A stretch of DNA of 53,193 bases. Origin: an uncultured Bacteroidota bacterium (GTDB lineage: Bacteria; Bacteroidota; Bacteroidia; Flavobacteriales; Flavobacteriaceae). The stretch spans positions 1 to 53,193 of the forward strand of contig CACOXF010000004.1 in the NCBI GenBank assembly GCA_902631125.1. The letters run 5' to 3'. The notes below the pieces were generated by a model. The model saw only the letters and a program-made list of their open reading frames with translations, had not been told where the DNA came from and made no database searches. Both the position numbers and the translations under genes were made by a program. This document shows, piece after piece, positions 19,293-28,457 of the stretch. The stretch's first letter is position 1. The number at the start of each line of letters is the position of its first letter.

Positions 19293-20152
19293 AAGTAGGA
19301 TTAATTGGTGTTGGTTTGATGAATGGATCTTTGGCATTGGATTTAAAAAGCGCACATCCTAGTGTTGCGATCTATGGCGTAAGTCGAAGAGTATCAACAT
19401 TGGCAAATGCAAAGCAATTGGGTTTGATTGATTACCAGGCGACAATCAATGACATGAGAGACATGGACTTTGTTTCAATTGCTATACCAGTGACAGCCAC
19501 TGTCGATATTTTACCCAGCCTTCTCGATTCAGTAGGCTCAAACACATTGGTCATTGATATGGGTTCGACCAAAACAGCTATATGCGAATCGGTATCTAAG
19601 CATCCAAAGCGCGAACAGTTTTTGGCATGCCATCCAATTGCAGGAACTGAATTTTCAGGACCAGAAGCTGCCATTCACAATTTATACCACGGCAAGGTAA
19701 ATATGCTTTGTGAAACACAAAAAACAAGACCAGATTTGTTGAAGCGTGCACATGCTATCTTCACCAATTTGGGAATGCATATACGTGAGATTGATCCCAG
19801 CGAGCATGATAGAAATATTGCTTACGTATCACACCTATCGCATATCACCTCATTTATGCTCGGAAAAACTGTTATGGAAAAGGAAGCTGATGAGCAAAGC
19901 ATATTCGACATGGCTGGTAGTGGTTTCTCCTCAACTGTTCGTTTGGCAAAGAGTTCACCCGAAATGTGGATGCCAATCTTTCGACATAACAAACACAACG
20001 TAATTGAAACCTTAGATGAATACATCTCCAATATGGAGAATTTTAAATCTCTATTGGTAAATGATGATTACACGACATTAGTTGAAGAAATGAAGAATAT
20101 AAATAAGATTAGACACATATTAAAACCTGAAAATAAAACAAATGGAAAATAA
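19289..20152 (+). CDS. tyrA: Prephenate dehydrogenase
   Basis: MKVGLIGVGLMNGSLALDLK (Rossmann), DMGSTKTAICESVSKHP..FLACHPIAGTEFSGPEAA, YVSHLSHITSFML. Confidence 0.93.
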   Translation: MKVGLIGVGLMNGSLALDLKSAHPSVAIYGVSRRVSTLANAKQLGLIDYQATINDMRDMDFVSIAIPVTATVDILPSLLDSVGSNTLVIDMGSTKTAICESVSKHPKREQFLACHPIAGTEFSGPEAAIHNLYHGKVNMLCETQKTRPDLLKRAHAIFTNLGMHIREIDPSEHDRNIAYVSHLSHITSFMLGKTVMEKEADEQSIFDMAGSGFSSTVRLAKSSPEMWMPIFRHNKHNVIETLDEYISNMENFKSLLVNDDYTTLVEEMKNINKIRHILKPENKTNGK

Positions 20153-21224
20153 TAAAGCCATGGGAGAATGGCTGCATGCCTTTGACCTCCCTCACCCCCT
20201 AGTCATTGCTGGTCCTTGCAGCGCAGAAACTGAAGAACAAGTGATGGATATCGCACATCAACTGAAAGATACAGATGCTACAATTTATCGTGCAGGAATT
20301 TGGAAACCAAGAACACGCCCTGGAAACTTTGAGGGTGTTGGCGCCATTGGATTAAAGTGGCTGCAGCGCGTCAAAGAAGAAACGGGTATGATGACCGCCA
20401 CAGAAGTGGCAAATAAAGATCATGTAAAGTTGGCACTAGAAGCAGACATTGATGTGCTTTGGATTGGTGCTCGTTCTACTGTTAGCCCCTTCATTGTTCA
20501 GGAGATTGCCGATGCCCTTCAAGGCACAGATAAAATTGTTCTTGTAAAAAATCCAGTCAATCCTGATTTGTCTCTTTGGCTTGGGGGGATAGAGCGTTTA
20601 TACACAGCTGACATCAAAAGATTAGGTGTGATTCACCGAGGATTTTCAAGCTATGCTAAAACAAAATATCGCAACAATCCAGAATGGCAATTGGCAATTG
20701 AACTGCAAAATCGATTTCCCGATCTTCCATTGATTTGTGATCCTTCTCACATTTGTGGGCGTCGTGATATTTTACAAGACGTATCACAAACAGCCTTAGA
20801 CTTGAACTTTGATGGTTTGATGATTGAAACCCATCGAGACCCTGATAATGCCTGGAGTGATGCTGCACAGCAAATCACACCTGACACTCTTGTTCTAATG
20901 ATGAAAGATCTTCGGATTCGTAAAACAACAGCTGAAGCTGAGAGTTATGTTAACAGGCTCGACACACTTCGCGCACAAATCGACGTCATCGACCACTCGC
21001 TCCTTGAAACACTAGGGAAACGAATGAATATCTCTGTTGATATTGGTACGTTAAAAAAAGAGCATAATGTTGCTGTTTTGCAATCCAAGCGTTGGAATGA
21101 AATCCTAGGAAAGATGATTTTGGAAGGCGAAGGTCATGGGTTGAGTGAAGAATTTTTATTACGTATGTTCAAAGCAATTCATCAGGAATCGATTAACCAT
21201 CAAGAAAAGGTAATCAATACCTAA
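20142..21224 (+). CDS. Bifunctional DAHP synthase (type I-beta-like) / chorismate mutase (AroQ)
   Basis: LVIAGPCSAETEEQVMDIA, YRAGIWKPRTRPGNFEG, DPSHICGRRD; C-term LDTLRAQIDVIDHSLLETLGKRMNIS = chorismate mutase. Confidence 0.93.
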   Translation: MENNKAMGEWLHAFDLPHPLVIAGPCSAETEEQVMDIAHQLKDTDATIYRAGIWKPRTRPGNFEGVGAIGLKWLQRVKEETGMMTATEVANKDHVKLALEADIDVLWIGARSTVSPFIVQEIADALQGTDKIVLVKNPVNPDLSLWLGGIERLYTADIKRLGVIHRGFSSYAKTKYRNNPEWQLAIELQNRFPDLPLICDPSHICGRRDILQDVSQTALDLNFDGLMIETHRDPDNAWSDAAQQITPDTLVLMMKDLRIRKTTAEAESYVNRLDTLRAQIDVIDHSLLETLGKRMNISVDIGTLKKEHNVAVLQSKRWNEILGKMILEGEGHGLSEEFLLRMFKAIHQESINHQEKVINT

Positions 21225-21250
21225 GATTGAAAAGTCTTACCTTGTAAGCT

Positions 21251-22183
21251 GTGGAAGGAACGGTTTATAAATCGACAGGAAGTTGGTACTCTGTAAAAAC
21301 AGATAGAGGTACACTGATTTCTTGTCGCATAAAAGGTAAATTTCGCACAGATCAAATCTCAAGCACCAACCCTGTTGCAGTAGGCGATCGAGTGACCATT
21401 TCTATCGATGAAAACCCCGAAGAAGGAGTGATTCATCACATACATGATCGGAAAAACTATATCGTTCGAAAATCGGTTAACTTATCCAAGCAAATACATA
21501 TTCTAGCTGCAAATATTGATATTGCATTTTTATTGATTACACTAAATAATCCTGTGACTTATCCTGCCTTTATCGATCGGTTTTTGGCAACCGCCAAGGC
21601 ATTTGGTATTGAAGTTGTGTTGTTGTTTAACAAAGAAGATTCCTACACAAGCCAAGAGTTGACAGAACTGCGCCAGCTCAAAGCAGTGTATGATGACATT
21701 GGCTATCATTGTGAAGAAATTTCGGCATTGAAAGGAACCAATGTCGATCAAGTTAAAACACTAATGGCATCCAAAGTGTGTATGCTATCTGGTCACAGCG
21801 GCGTTGGGAAATCAACCCTAGTCAATACACTAGCTCCAATGTTGAATATCAAAACCAAAGCGATTTCGGAGCAGTATCAGCAAGGGCAGCACACAACAAC
21901 ACATGCCGAACTGCATGAGCTGGATTTTGGTGCAAAAATCATTGACACGCCAGGTATAAAGGGATTTGGAATGATTGCATTTTCCCGACAAGAATTGGGG
22001 GATTATTTTGTTGAATTTTTTGAACGAAAAAGCCAATGCAAATTCAAAGACTGCTTGCACATAGACGAGCCAAAATGTGCAGTGAAATTTGCAGTAGCAT
22101 CAGGAGATATTGCTGCTTCACGTTATAAAAGTTATACCCAAATTATTAATGGTGAGGACCAACAGTATAGAACCGATTTTTAG
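21251..22183 (+). CDS. rsgA: Ribosome small-subunit-dependent GTPase
   Basis: LSGHSGVGKSTLVNTLAP, circularly permuted GTPase with GQHTTTHAELHEL and zinc-binding CKFKDCLHIDEPKC; GTG start. Confidence 0.94.
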   Translation: MEGTVYKSTGSWYSVKTDRGTLISCRIKGKFRTDQISSTNPVAVGDRVTISIDENPEEGVIHHIHDRKNYIVRKSVNLSKQIHILAANIDIAFLLITLNNPVTYPAFIDRFLATAKAFGIEVVLLFNKEDSYTSQELTELRQLKAVYDDIGYHCEEISALKGTNVDQVKTLMASKVCMLSGHSGVGKSTLVNTLAPMLNIKTKAISEQYQQGQHTTTHAELHELDFGAKIIDTPGIKGFGMIAFSRQELGDYFVEFFERKSQCKFKDCLHIDEPKCAVKFAVASGDIAASRYKSYTQIINGEDQQYRTDF

Positions 22184-22188
22184 AATTT

Positions 22189-22638
22189 ATGAGGGTCGTT
22201 ATTCAACGTGTTAGCGAAGCAAGTGTCCAAGTCAATGGAGAGATTGTGGGATCAATTTCAAAAGGGCTTTTGGTTTTTTTGGGCATCACACACGAGGATG
22301 ATATGCAAGATGTTTCATGGCTGGTAAAAAAAACTATCGGACTTCGTATTTTTAACGATACGAACGATATAATGAATTTATCGCTATTAGACACAGAGGG
22401 TGAATTGTTGGTGGTCAGTCAGTTCACGCTCCACGCATTGACCAAAAAAGGGTATCGACCCTCCTATATCGATGCTGCTAAGCCAGAAACAGCCTTGCCT
22501 TTGTATAAAAGTTTTGTGGAGGAGTGCGAAAAAGTACTAGGACGATCAGTTTCAACAGGAGTTTTTGGAGCGATGATGGATGTGAAGCTCAGCAATGACG
22601 GCCCAGTCACAATCTTAATGGATTCAAAAAATAAATAA
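22189..22638 (+). CDS. dtd: D-aminoacyl-tRNA (D-Tyr-tRNA) deacylase
   Basis: MRVVIQRVSEASVQVNGEIVGSISKGLLVFLGI...LLVVSQFTLHA...GVFGAMMDVKLSNDGPVTI. Confidence 0.96.
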   Translation: MRVVIQRVSEASVQVNGEIVGSISKGLLVFLGITHEDDMQDVSWLVKKTIGLRIFNDTNDIMNLSLLDTEGELLVVSQFTLHALTKKGYRPSYIDAAKPETALPLYKSFVEECEKVLGRSVSTGVFGAMMDVKLSNDGPVTILMDSKNK

Positions 22639-22639
22639 A

Positions 22640-22666
22640 AAAGCGGCTGAAATAATCAGCCGCTTT
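22640..22666. terminator. Bidirectional Rho-independent terminator
   Basis: AAAGCGGCTGA-aataa-TCAGCCGCTTT, 11-bp perfect stem between convergent genes. Confidence 0.88.
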
Positions 22667-22684
22667 AAAATAATTTTTTTACAA

Positions 22685-23530
22685 TTATTTTTTCATAAAA
22701 TTTAATGTAGTTTTTTGATTATCTGAATTCTTTATTTCAACAAAATATAAGCCTGCTGAAAGGTCTGAAACATTAACAGAGCTAGATTTGTTTAATTTAA
22801 AGTCTATTTTCTTGGAAATTTGTCCGAGTTGATTAAAAATAGTAACCTCAGAAATCTCAAAATCACTTAAACCACTAAAGTTTATATAGTCTGAACTTGG
22901 GTTAGGAAAAATTGAAATTGAGTTTTCAATTGAGCTAAACTCTATATTTGAAAGTGTGGCGTAAGACCCAATAGTCCAATCATCTGTAAATAGGTAATCT
23001 GCTACTGTTATAGGAGCATTGCCAACATAAATACCAACTTGTATAGATTGACCGACATAATTTGTCAAATCAATAACTGATGATTCGTAAGTTGGATAGG
23101 TTGCGGTTGAAGTGAAATAATCATAATTACTGCCACTTGGATCTTTAGCAAGACCTAAACTGCCAGCAGCTTCATCAATCACTATAAAATTGAAATTTTG
23201 TGGCCCGCCACCATACGTACTGTGATTAACTAAAAACCCGTCATTTACCCCTTCTGTGACAGTAAAAGGCCCTAAATATCCATAAGCGGTTGTACTGGTA
23301 CCCGCCGAGGGATATGTTGTGTAAAAACAATAATCAGTATCTGCACCTGAAATTCCATAAGGAAGGAAACCACCAGTATCTCCGCTTTCTGTAAAGGATG
23401 AAAAGTTTGGCGAGTCAATTGCAGTACCTTCTGCATTTAATGGAAATGAATCCACATATGGGAAATCTGTTATCTGTGAATTTACGCTCACAGCACAAAT
23501 TATAAAAAGTATATTGTAAAATTGTTTCAT
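22685..23530 (-). CDS. Secreted protein with T9SS type A C-terminal sorting domain
   Basis: Signal peptide MKQFYNILFIICAVSVNSQ; C-term ISIFPNPSSDYINF...VTIFNQLGQI...LSAGLYFVEIKNSDNQKTTLNFMKK. Confidence 0.88.
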   Translation of the reverse strand: MKQFYNILFIICAVSVNSQITDFPYVDSFPLNAEGTAIDSPNFSSFTESGDTGGFLPYGISGADTDYCFYTTYPSAGTSTTAYGYLGPFTVTEGVNDGFLVNHSTYGGGPQNFNFIVIDEAAGSLGLAKDPSGSNYDYFTSTATYPTYESSVIDLTNYVGQSIQVGIYVGNAPITVADYLFTDDWTIGSYATLSNIEFSSIENSISIFPNPSSDYINFSGLSDFEISEVTIFNQLGQISKKIDFKLNKSSSVNVSDLSAGLYFVEIKNSDNQKTTLNFMKK

Positions 23531-23673
23531 AATGTTATTTTAAAAATTAATTAAACTTATAAATAATTTTTTAATAAATTGATAATGTGTAAATTATAAT
23601 TTTTTAAATAAACCTTTAAAAATGGCAAAGAATTGTTTTCATCATCATTATTTTTGATAACATAATAATTAAA

Positions 23674-24003
23674 ATGGATTTAAAGAAAACACAAAAACTG
23701 GTTGATCAGTGGATCAAAAAACATGGTATCCGCTATTTTGATGAATTAACCAATATGGCGCAACTTACTGAAGAAGTTGGAGAGGTTGCTCGAATCATTT
23801 CCCGCCGTTATGGTGAGCAGTCCGAAAAAGAAAGCGACAAGCAAAAGGATTTAGGTGAGGAATTAGCTGATGTACTTTTTGTGGTAATATGTCTGGCCAA
23901 TCAGACAGGCGTTGATTTATCCGAGGCTTTTGCCAAAAAATTAGAATTAAAGACCAAACGTGATCACGATCGACACCACAACAACACAAAAATTAATAAG
24001 TGA
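23674..24003 (+). CDS. MazG-like nucleotide pyrophosphohydrolase
   Basis: LTEEVGEVARIISRRYGEQ...DLGEELADVLFVVICLANQTGVDLSEAF. Confidence 0.9.
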   Translation: MDLKKTQKLVDQWIKKHGIRYFDELTNMAQLTEEVGEVARIISRRYGEQSEKESDKQKDLGEELADVLFVVICLANQTGVDLSEAFAKKLELKTKRDHDRHHNNTKINK

Positions 24004-25220
24004 AAGAGATCAGACTAGGTCACAAATCTGGCTCTGTAGTCGGAAAAATTCAAGTTACAGGTTCAAAAAGTGAATCGAATCGGATGTTGCTTTTGCAAGC
24101 ATTTTTCCCTCAAATTGAACTTACAAACCTGTCTAATTCTGACGATACAGTTGCGATGAAGTATGGCCTCGAAACTGATGATGCCTTGGTGGATATTGGT
24201 CATTCTGGCAGCACGATGCGTTTTTTGACAGCCTATTTTTCTTCAATAGAAAACCAAGAAAAAACCTTAACAGGCTCCCAGCGTATGCAAGAACGTCCAA
24301 TAGCGATATTAGTCGATGCGCTACGACAGCTCGGAGCCGATATCACCTACCTCAAAAATGAGGGATACCCACCTTTATTGATCAGAGGGAAAAAACTTTA
24401 TGCCGATGAGATTCGTCTCTCAGCCGATATCAGTAGTCAATACATTACAGCATTGATGCTCATTGCGCCACACTTGGCAGGTGGATTGCGTCTTCATTTA
24501 CAAGGTAAGATAACCTCAGTTCCCTACATAAAAATGACTCAATCTCTATTACATAACATAGGTATTGAAGCCAGCTTTTCTGGCCAGACCATAGAGGTTT
24601 CTCCAAAAATAGAGATTGCTTCGACTACCTATGCTGTTGAGTCAGACTGGAGTTCTGCATCATATTATTTTGGCATCGCAGCACTTGCAAAAGAGGCAGA
24701 TGTTCGTTTGGCGATCTACAAACAAAACAGTTTGCAAGGGGATCGTGTATTGATGAACATATATGAGCAGTTAGGGGTAAAATCTTCGATTGAAAACAAT
24801 ACACTTCATTTGCAAAAGCAAGCCCTGAAATCCACTTATATACAATTAGACCTTTCCAACGCCCCAGATATCGCTCAAACGATAGTCGTGAGTTGTTATG
24901 GGTTGGGTATAGCTTGTGATATCACGGGCTTACATACCTTGAAAATTAAAGAAACGGATCGCTTGGTTGCCTTGCAAAACGAATTGACAAAATTGGGAGC
25001 AATAATCCAGATCACAGACCATAGTTTAAACCTTCAAAAGCGCAACAATCCAATTCGGCCAAATGTTTTGATCGAAACCTATCATGATCATCGCATGGCG
25101 ATGGCTTTTGCACCACTGGCATTGTTGGTGCCCATTCGGATTCAAGATGCTAATGTGGTAACAAAATCGTATCCAGGATTTTGGAAACATTTAGAAATTA
25201 ATGGGTTTTTGTTAGGGTGA
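24000..25220 (+). CDS. aroA: 3-phosphoshikimate 1-carboxyvinyltransferase (EPSP synthase)
   Basis: VTGSKSESNRMLLLQA, HSGSTMRFL, SSQYITALMLIAP, KETDRLVALQNEL, DHRMAMAFAPLAL; GTG start. Confidence 0.92.
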   Translation: MKEIRLGHKSGSVVGKIQVTGSKSESNRMLLLQAFFPQIELTNLSNSDDTVAMKYGLETDDALVDIGHSGSTMRFLTAYFSSIENQEKTLTGSQRMQERPIAILVDALRQLGADITYLKNEGYPPLLIRGKKLYADEIRLSADISSQYITALMLIAPHLAGGLRLHLQGKITSVPYIKMTQSLLHNIGIEASFSGQTIEVSPKIEIASTTYAVESDWSSASYYFGIAALAKEADVRLAIYKQNSLQGDRVLMNIYEQLGVKSSIENNTLHLQKQALKSTYIQLDLSNAPDIAQTIVVSCYGLGIACDITGLHTLKIKETDRLVALQNELTKLGAIIQITDHSLNLQKRNNPIRPNVLIETYHDHRMAMAFAPLALLVPIRIQDANVVTKSYPGFWKHLEINGFLLG

Positions 25221-25244
25221 TTGAGCAAAAACATGCCCAATAAC

Positions 25245-25276
25245 TTGACAACCCCCCTTCTGAGAATGTATATTTG
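25245..25276 (+). promoter_or_regulatory. Putative promoter of queA
   Basis: TTG (25245-25247) - N21 - TATATTTG (25269-25276). Confidence 0.45.
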
Positions 25277-25293
25277 CCGCCTTAACACACTCA

Positions 25294-26343
25294 ATGAAAC
25301 TTTCACACTTTAATTTTGATTTGCCAGAAAAACTGCTGGCAGAATATCCAACCGATCATCGCGATGAGTCAAAACTAATGGTTTTACATCGTGAAACAGA
25401 AACCATTGAACACAAGTATTTTAAAGACATCGTTGATTTTTTTGACGAAGGGGATATTATGGTTCGCAACAATACAAAGGTATTTCCAGCTCGTTTGATC
25501 GGTAATAAGGAAAAAACAGGTGCCAAAATAGAAGTTTTTTTACTTCGTGAATTGAATCAATCTCAACGACTTTGGGATGTTCTTGTTGACCCTGCTCGAA
25601 AAATAAGAATTGGAAATAAGCTTTATTTTGGAGATAGTGAGGATTTGGTTGCTGAAGTGATTGACAATACCACTTCTCGTGGTCGTACACTACGATTTTT
25701 ATATGATGGTCCTTACGATGCTTTTCGCGAAAAACTTCATGAAATGGGTCAAACTCCACTTCCAAAATATATCAAAAGAGAAGAAGAGGATTTTGATCGG
25801 GAACGATACCAAACGATTTATGCAAAGCATGAAGGTGCTGTTGCAGCACCAACTGCTGGGCTTCATTTCTCAAAACACGTACTCAAAAGACTTGAAATTA
25901 AGGGTGTTGACATGGCTGATATCACCCTTCATGTAGGGCTGGGCACATTCAATCCAGTGGAAGTTGAAGATTTGTCTAAGCATAAAATGGATTCAGAGGA
26001 ACTCATCATCGACCAGCAAGCGGCTGATATTGTTAACAATGCAAAAGCTAACAAAAATCGTGTGTGTTCAATCGGCACCACATCTATGCGTGCGCTCGAA
26101 AGTGCAGTGTCTTCTAGTAAAACACTCAACACTTACCGTGGCTGGACACATAAGTTTATTTTCCCACCTCACGAGTTTAGTATTGCTGATAGTATGATTA
26201 CCAATTTACATTTACCAAAATCTACTCTTTTGATGATGGTGTCTGCTTTTGCAGGGCATGAGTTTATCAAAAAGGCTTATCAAGAAGCTGTAAAGAAAAA
26301 ATATCGCTTCTATTCGTATGGAGATGCGATGCTTATTTTATAA
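25294..26343 (+). CDS. queA: S-adenosylmethionine:tRNA ribosyltransferase-isomerase
   Basis: [19 protein letters not shown]...[15 protein letters not shown]...HVGLGTF. Confidence 0.97.
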   Translation: MKLSHFNFDLPEKLLAEYPTDHRDESKLMVLHRETETIEHKYFKDIVDFFDEGDIMVRNNTKVFPARLIGNKEKTGAKIEVFLLRELNQSQRLWDVLVDPARKIRIGNKLYFGDSEDLVAEVIDNTTSRGRTLRFLYDGPYDAFREKLHEMGQTPLPKYIKREEEDFDRERYQTIYAKHEGAVAAPTAGLHFSKHVLKRLEIKGVDMADITLHVGLGTFNPVEVEDLSKHKMDSEELIIDQQAADIVNNAKANKNRVCSIGTTSMRALESAVSSSKTLNTYRGWTHKFIFPPHEFSIADSMITNLHLPKSTLLMMVSAFAGHEFIKKAYQEAVKKKYRFYSYGDAMLIL

Positions 26344-26345
26344 TT

Positions 26346-27389
26346 ATGGATAAAGCACGTCGTGACATTCGTGCATTAACCTTGGAAGAGTTACGTCTTT
26401 TTTTTACCTCAAATGAGGTACCAGCCTTCAAAGGCAATCAGGTTTATGAATGGCTTTGGAGCAAAGGTTCTCATGATTTTGAGGGGATGACCAACTTGTC
26501 AAAATCACATCGTTCGCTTTTAGAAGAACATTTTGTCATCAATCATATTGATGTCGATCACCTCCAAATAAGTGCAGATGGCACTATTAAAAATGCCATT
26601 CGATTGCATGATGGGTTTTTGGTCGAATCTGTCTTAATTCCTACCGATTCACGTGCAACAGCATGTGTATCGAGTCAGGTTGGGTGTAGCTTGGACTGCC
26701 ATTTTTGTGCAACATCCAAACTGAAAAGAATGCGAAATCTCAACCCTGATGAGATTTATGATCAGGTTGTTGTTATTGATCGACAAAGTCGATTGAATTA
26801 TAATCGTGGGCTAACCAACATTGTGTTCATGGGAATGGGAGAACCGCTTATGAATTATAAAAACACCTTACTCGCCATTCAGAAAATAACTTCACCCGAT
26901 GGTCTGGGAATATCACCCAAACGTATCACAGTTTCAACCTCTGGGATCACTAAAATTATTCGTGAAATGGCAAGTCAGAACCCAAAGTTCAAATTGGCTG
27001 TTTCACTTCACTCAGCAATCGAAGAAACACGAAATCGGTTGATGCCATTTACCAAAAGATTCCCTTTACCCGAACTATTGGAAGCACTCAAGTATTGGTA
27101 TGATCAAACAAAAAGTAAAATCACTTTTGAAGTGGTTGTTTGGCAAGGGATTAATGACAAACAAGAAGATATTGACGCTCTTGTTGCTTATTGCAAACAG
27201 GTGCCATCAAAAGTAAACTTCATTGAATACAATGCTATTGGAGACAATCAATTTTTACAAGCAAAACAAGCATCAATTTCAGAATACATTTCTGCACTGG
27301 AGGGTCAAAATATATCGGTTACTCTACGCCGGTCTCGAGGGAATGACATCGATGCTGCTTGTGGTCAATTGGCAAACAAACAACACTAA
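26346..27389 (+). CDS. rlmN: 23S rRNA (adenine2503-C2)-methyltransferase, radical SAM
   Basis: TACVSSQVGCSLDCHFCATSKLKRMRNL (CxxxCxxC), GMGEPLMNY. Confidence 0.97.
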   Translation: MDKARRDIRALTLEELRLFFTSNEVPAFKGNQVYEWLWSKGSHDFEGMTNLSKSHRSLLEEHFVINHIDVDHLQISADGTIKNAIRLHDGFLVESVLIPTDSRATACVSSQVGCSLDCHFCATSKLKRMRNLNPDEIYDQVVVIDRQSRLNYNRGLTNIVFMGMGEPLMNYKNTLLAIQKITSPDGLGISPKRITVSTSGITKIIREMASQNPKFKLAVSLHSAIEETRNRLMPFTKRFPLPELLEALKYWYDQTKSKITFEVVVWQGINDKQEDIDALVAYCKQVPSKVNFIEYNAIGDNQFLQAKQASISEYISALEGQNISVTLRRSRGNDIDAACGQLANKQH

Positions 27390-27446
27390 TTTGCTTACGA
27401 AATTGGTGTTTAACAGATTCAAGCGAAATTGTATATTTAGAAACAA

Positions 27447-28418
27447 ATGAAAATCATTGATCAACTCAAACGCCCCATAGGTGAGGAAATGGAACTCTTC
27501 GAAGGAAGGTTTTCCAAAGCAATGTCCTCCAAGGTTGCTTTGTTGAATCGAATCACGCATTATATTGTCAATCGTAAAGGAAAACAAATGCGTCCAATGT
27601 TTGTTTTTCTCACAGCCAAACTCTTAGGAAAAACCAACGAACGCACCTTCCGAGCAGCCTCAGTAATCGAATTGATTCACACTGCGACCTTGGTACACGA
27701 CGATGTTGTCGACGAAAGCGACAAACGACGTGGCTTTTTCTCAATCAATGCCCTTTGGAAAAATAAAATTGCAGTATTGGTTGGGGACTATTTGTTGTCA
27801 AAGGGGTTGTTGCTTTGCATCGACAATAAAGATTTTGACTTACTCGAGATTATTTCTACTGCAGTACGTGAAATGAGTGAGGGAGAGTTGTTGCAAATAG
27901 AAAAAGCAAGAAGTCTTAATATTAACGAAGAGATTTATTACGAGGTGATTCGAAAAAAAACTGCCACGCTGATTGCATCCTGCTGTGCTTTGGGGGCATG
28001 TTCTGTAGATGCTTCACAAAATGATATAAAAAAAATGACATATTTTGGAGAAAAAATTGGAATGGCTTTTCAGATTAAAGATGACTTGTTTGATTACGGA
28101 CAGCAGCGTATTGGAAAGCCAACAGGAATAGATATTCGTGAACGAAAAATGACATTGCCTTTGATTTATGCGATGGAGCAGGCCAGCCCCTTAGAGCGAA
28201 GGTGGCTGAAACGTAATTTCAAAAAAAACAACAAGAACAAAAAGACGGTCAAAGAAGTGATTGCTTTTGTCAAATCAAAGGGTGGTCTGGAGTACTCAAT
28301 CAGCAGAATGCATGAATTTCAACAGGAAGCAATATCGATTTTGGATTCATTCCCAGCTTCTGAATCAAAGGATAGCTTGAAAAAATTAGTTTCCTATGTA
28401 ATTGATAGAGAATTTTAA
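27447..28418 (+). CDS. Polyprenyl synthetase family protein
   Basis: LIHTATLVHDDVVDESDKRRG (first Asp-rich motif), AFQIKDDLFDYG (second Asp-rich motif). Confidence 0.94.
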   Translation: MKIIDQLKRPIGEEMELFEGRFSKAMSSKVALLNRITHYIVNRKGKQMRPMFVFLTAKLLGKTNERTFRAASVIELIHTATLVHDDVVDESDKRRGFFSINALWKNKIAVLVGDYLLSKGLLLCIDNKDFDLLEIISTAVREMSEGELLQIEKARSLNINEEIYYEVIRKKTATLIASCCALGACSVDASQNDIKKMTYFGEKIGMAFQIKDDLFDYGQQRIGKPTGIDIRERKMTLPLIYAMEQASPLERRWLKRNFKKNNKNKKTVKEVIAFVKSKGGLEYSISRMHEFQQEAISILDSFPASESKDSLKKLVSYVIDREF

Positions 28419-28457
28419 TTCCTTTTTTCTATTTTTAAAACTTATAATCGTTTGATT

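Noticed and set aside
21224-21250. Possible terminator between DAHPS/CM and rsgA (CTTAC-ctt-GTAAG)
   Set aside because: Only a 5-bp stem with no T-tract; insufficient to split the operon.
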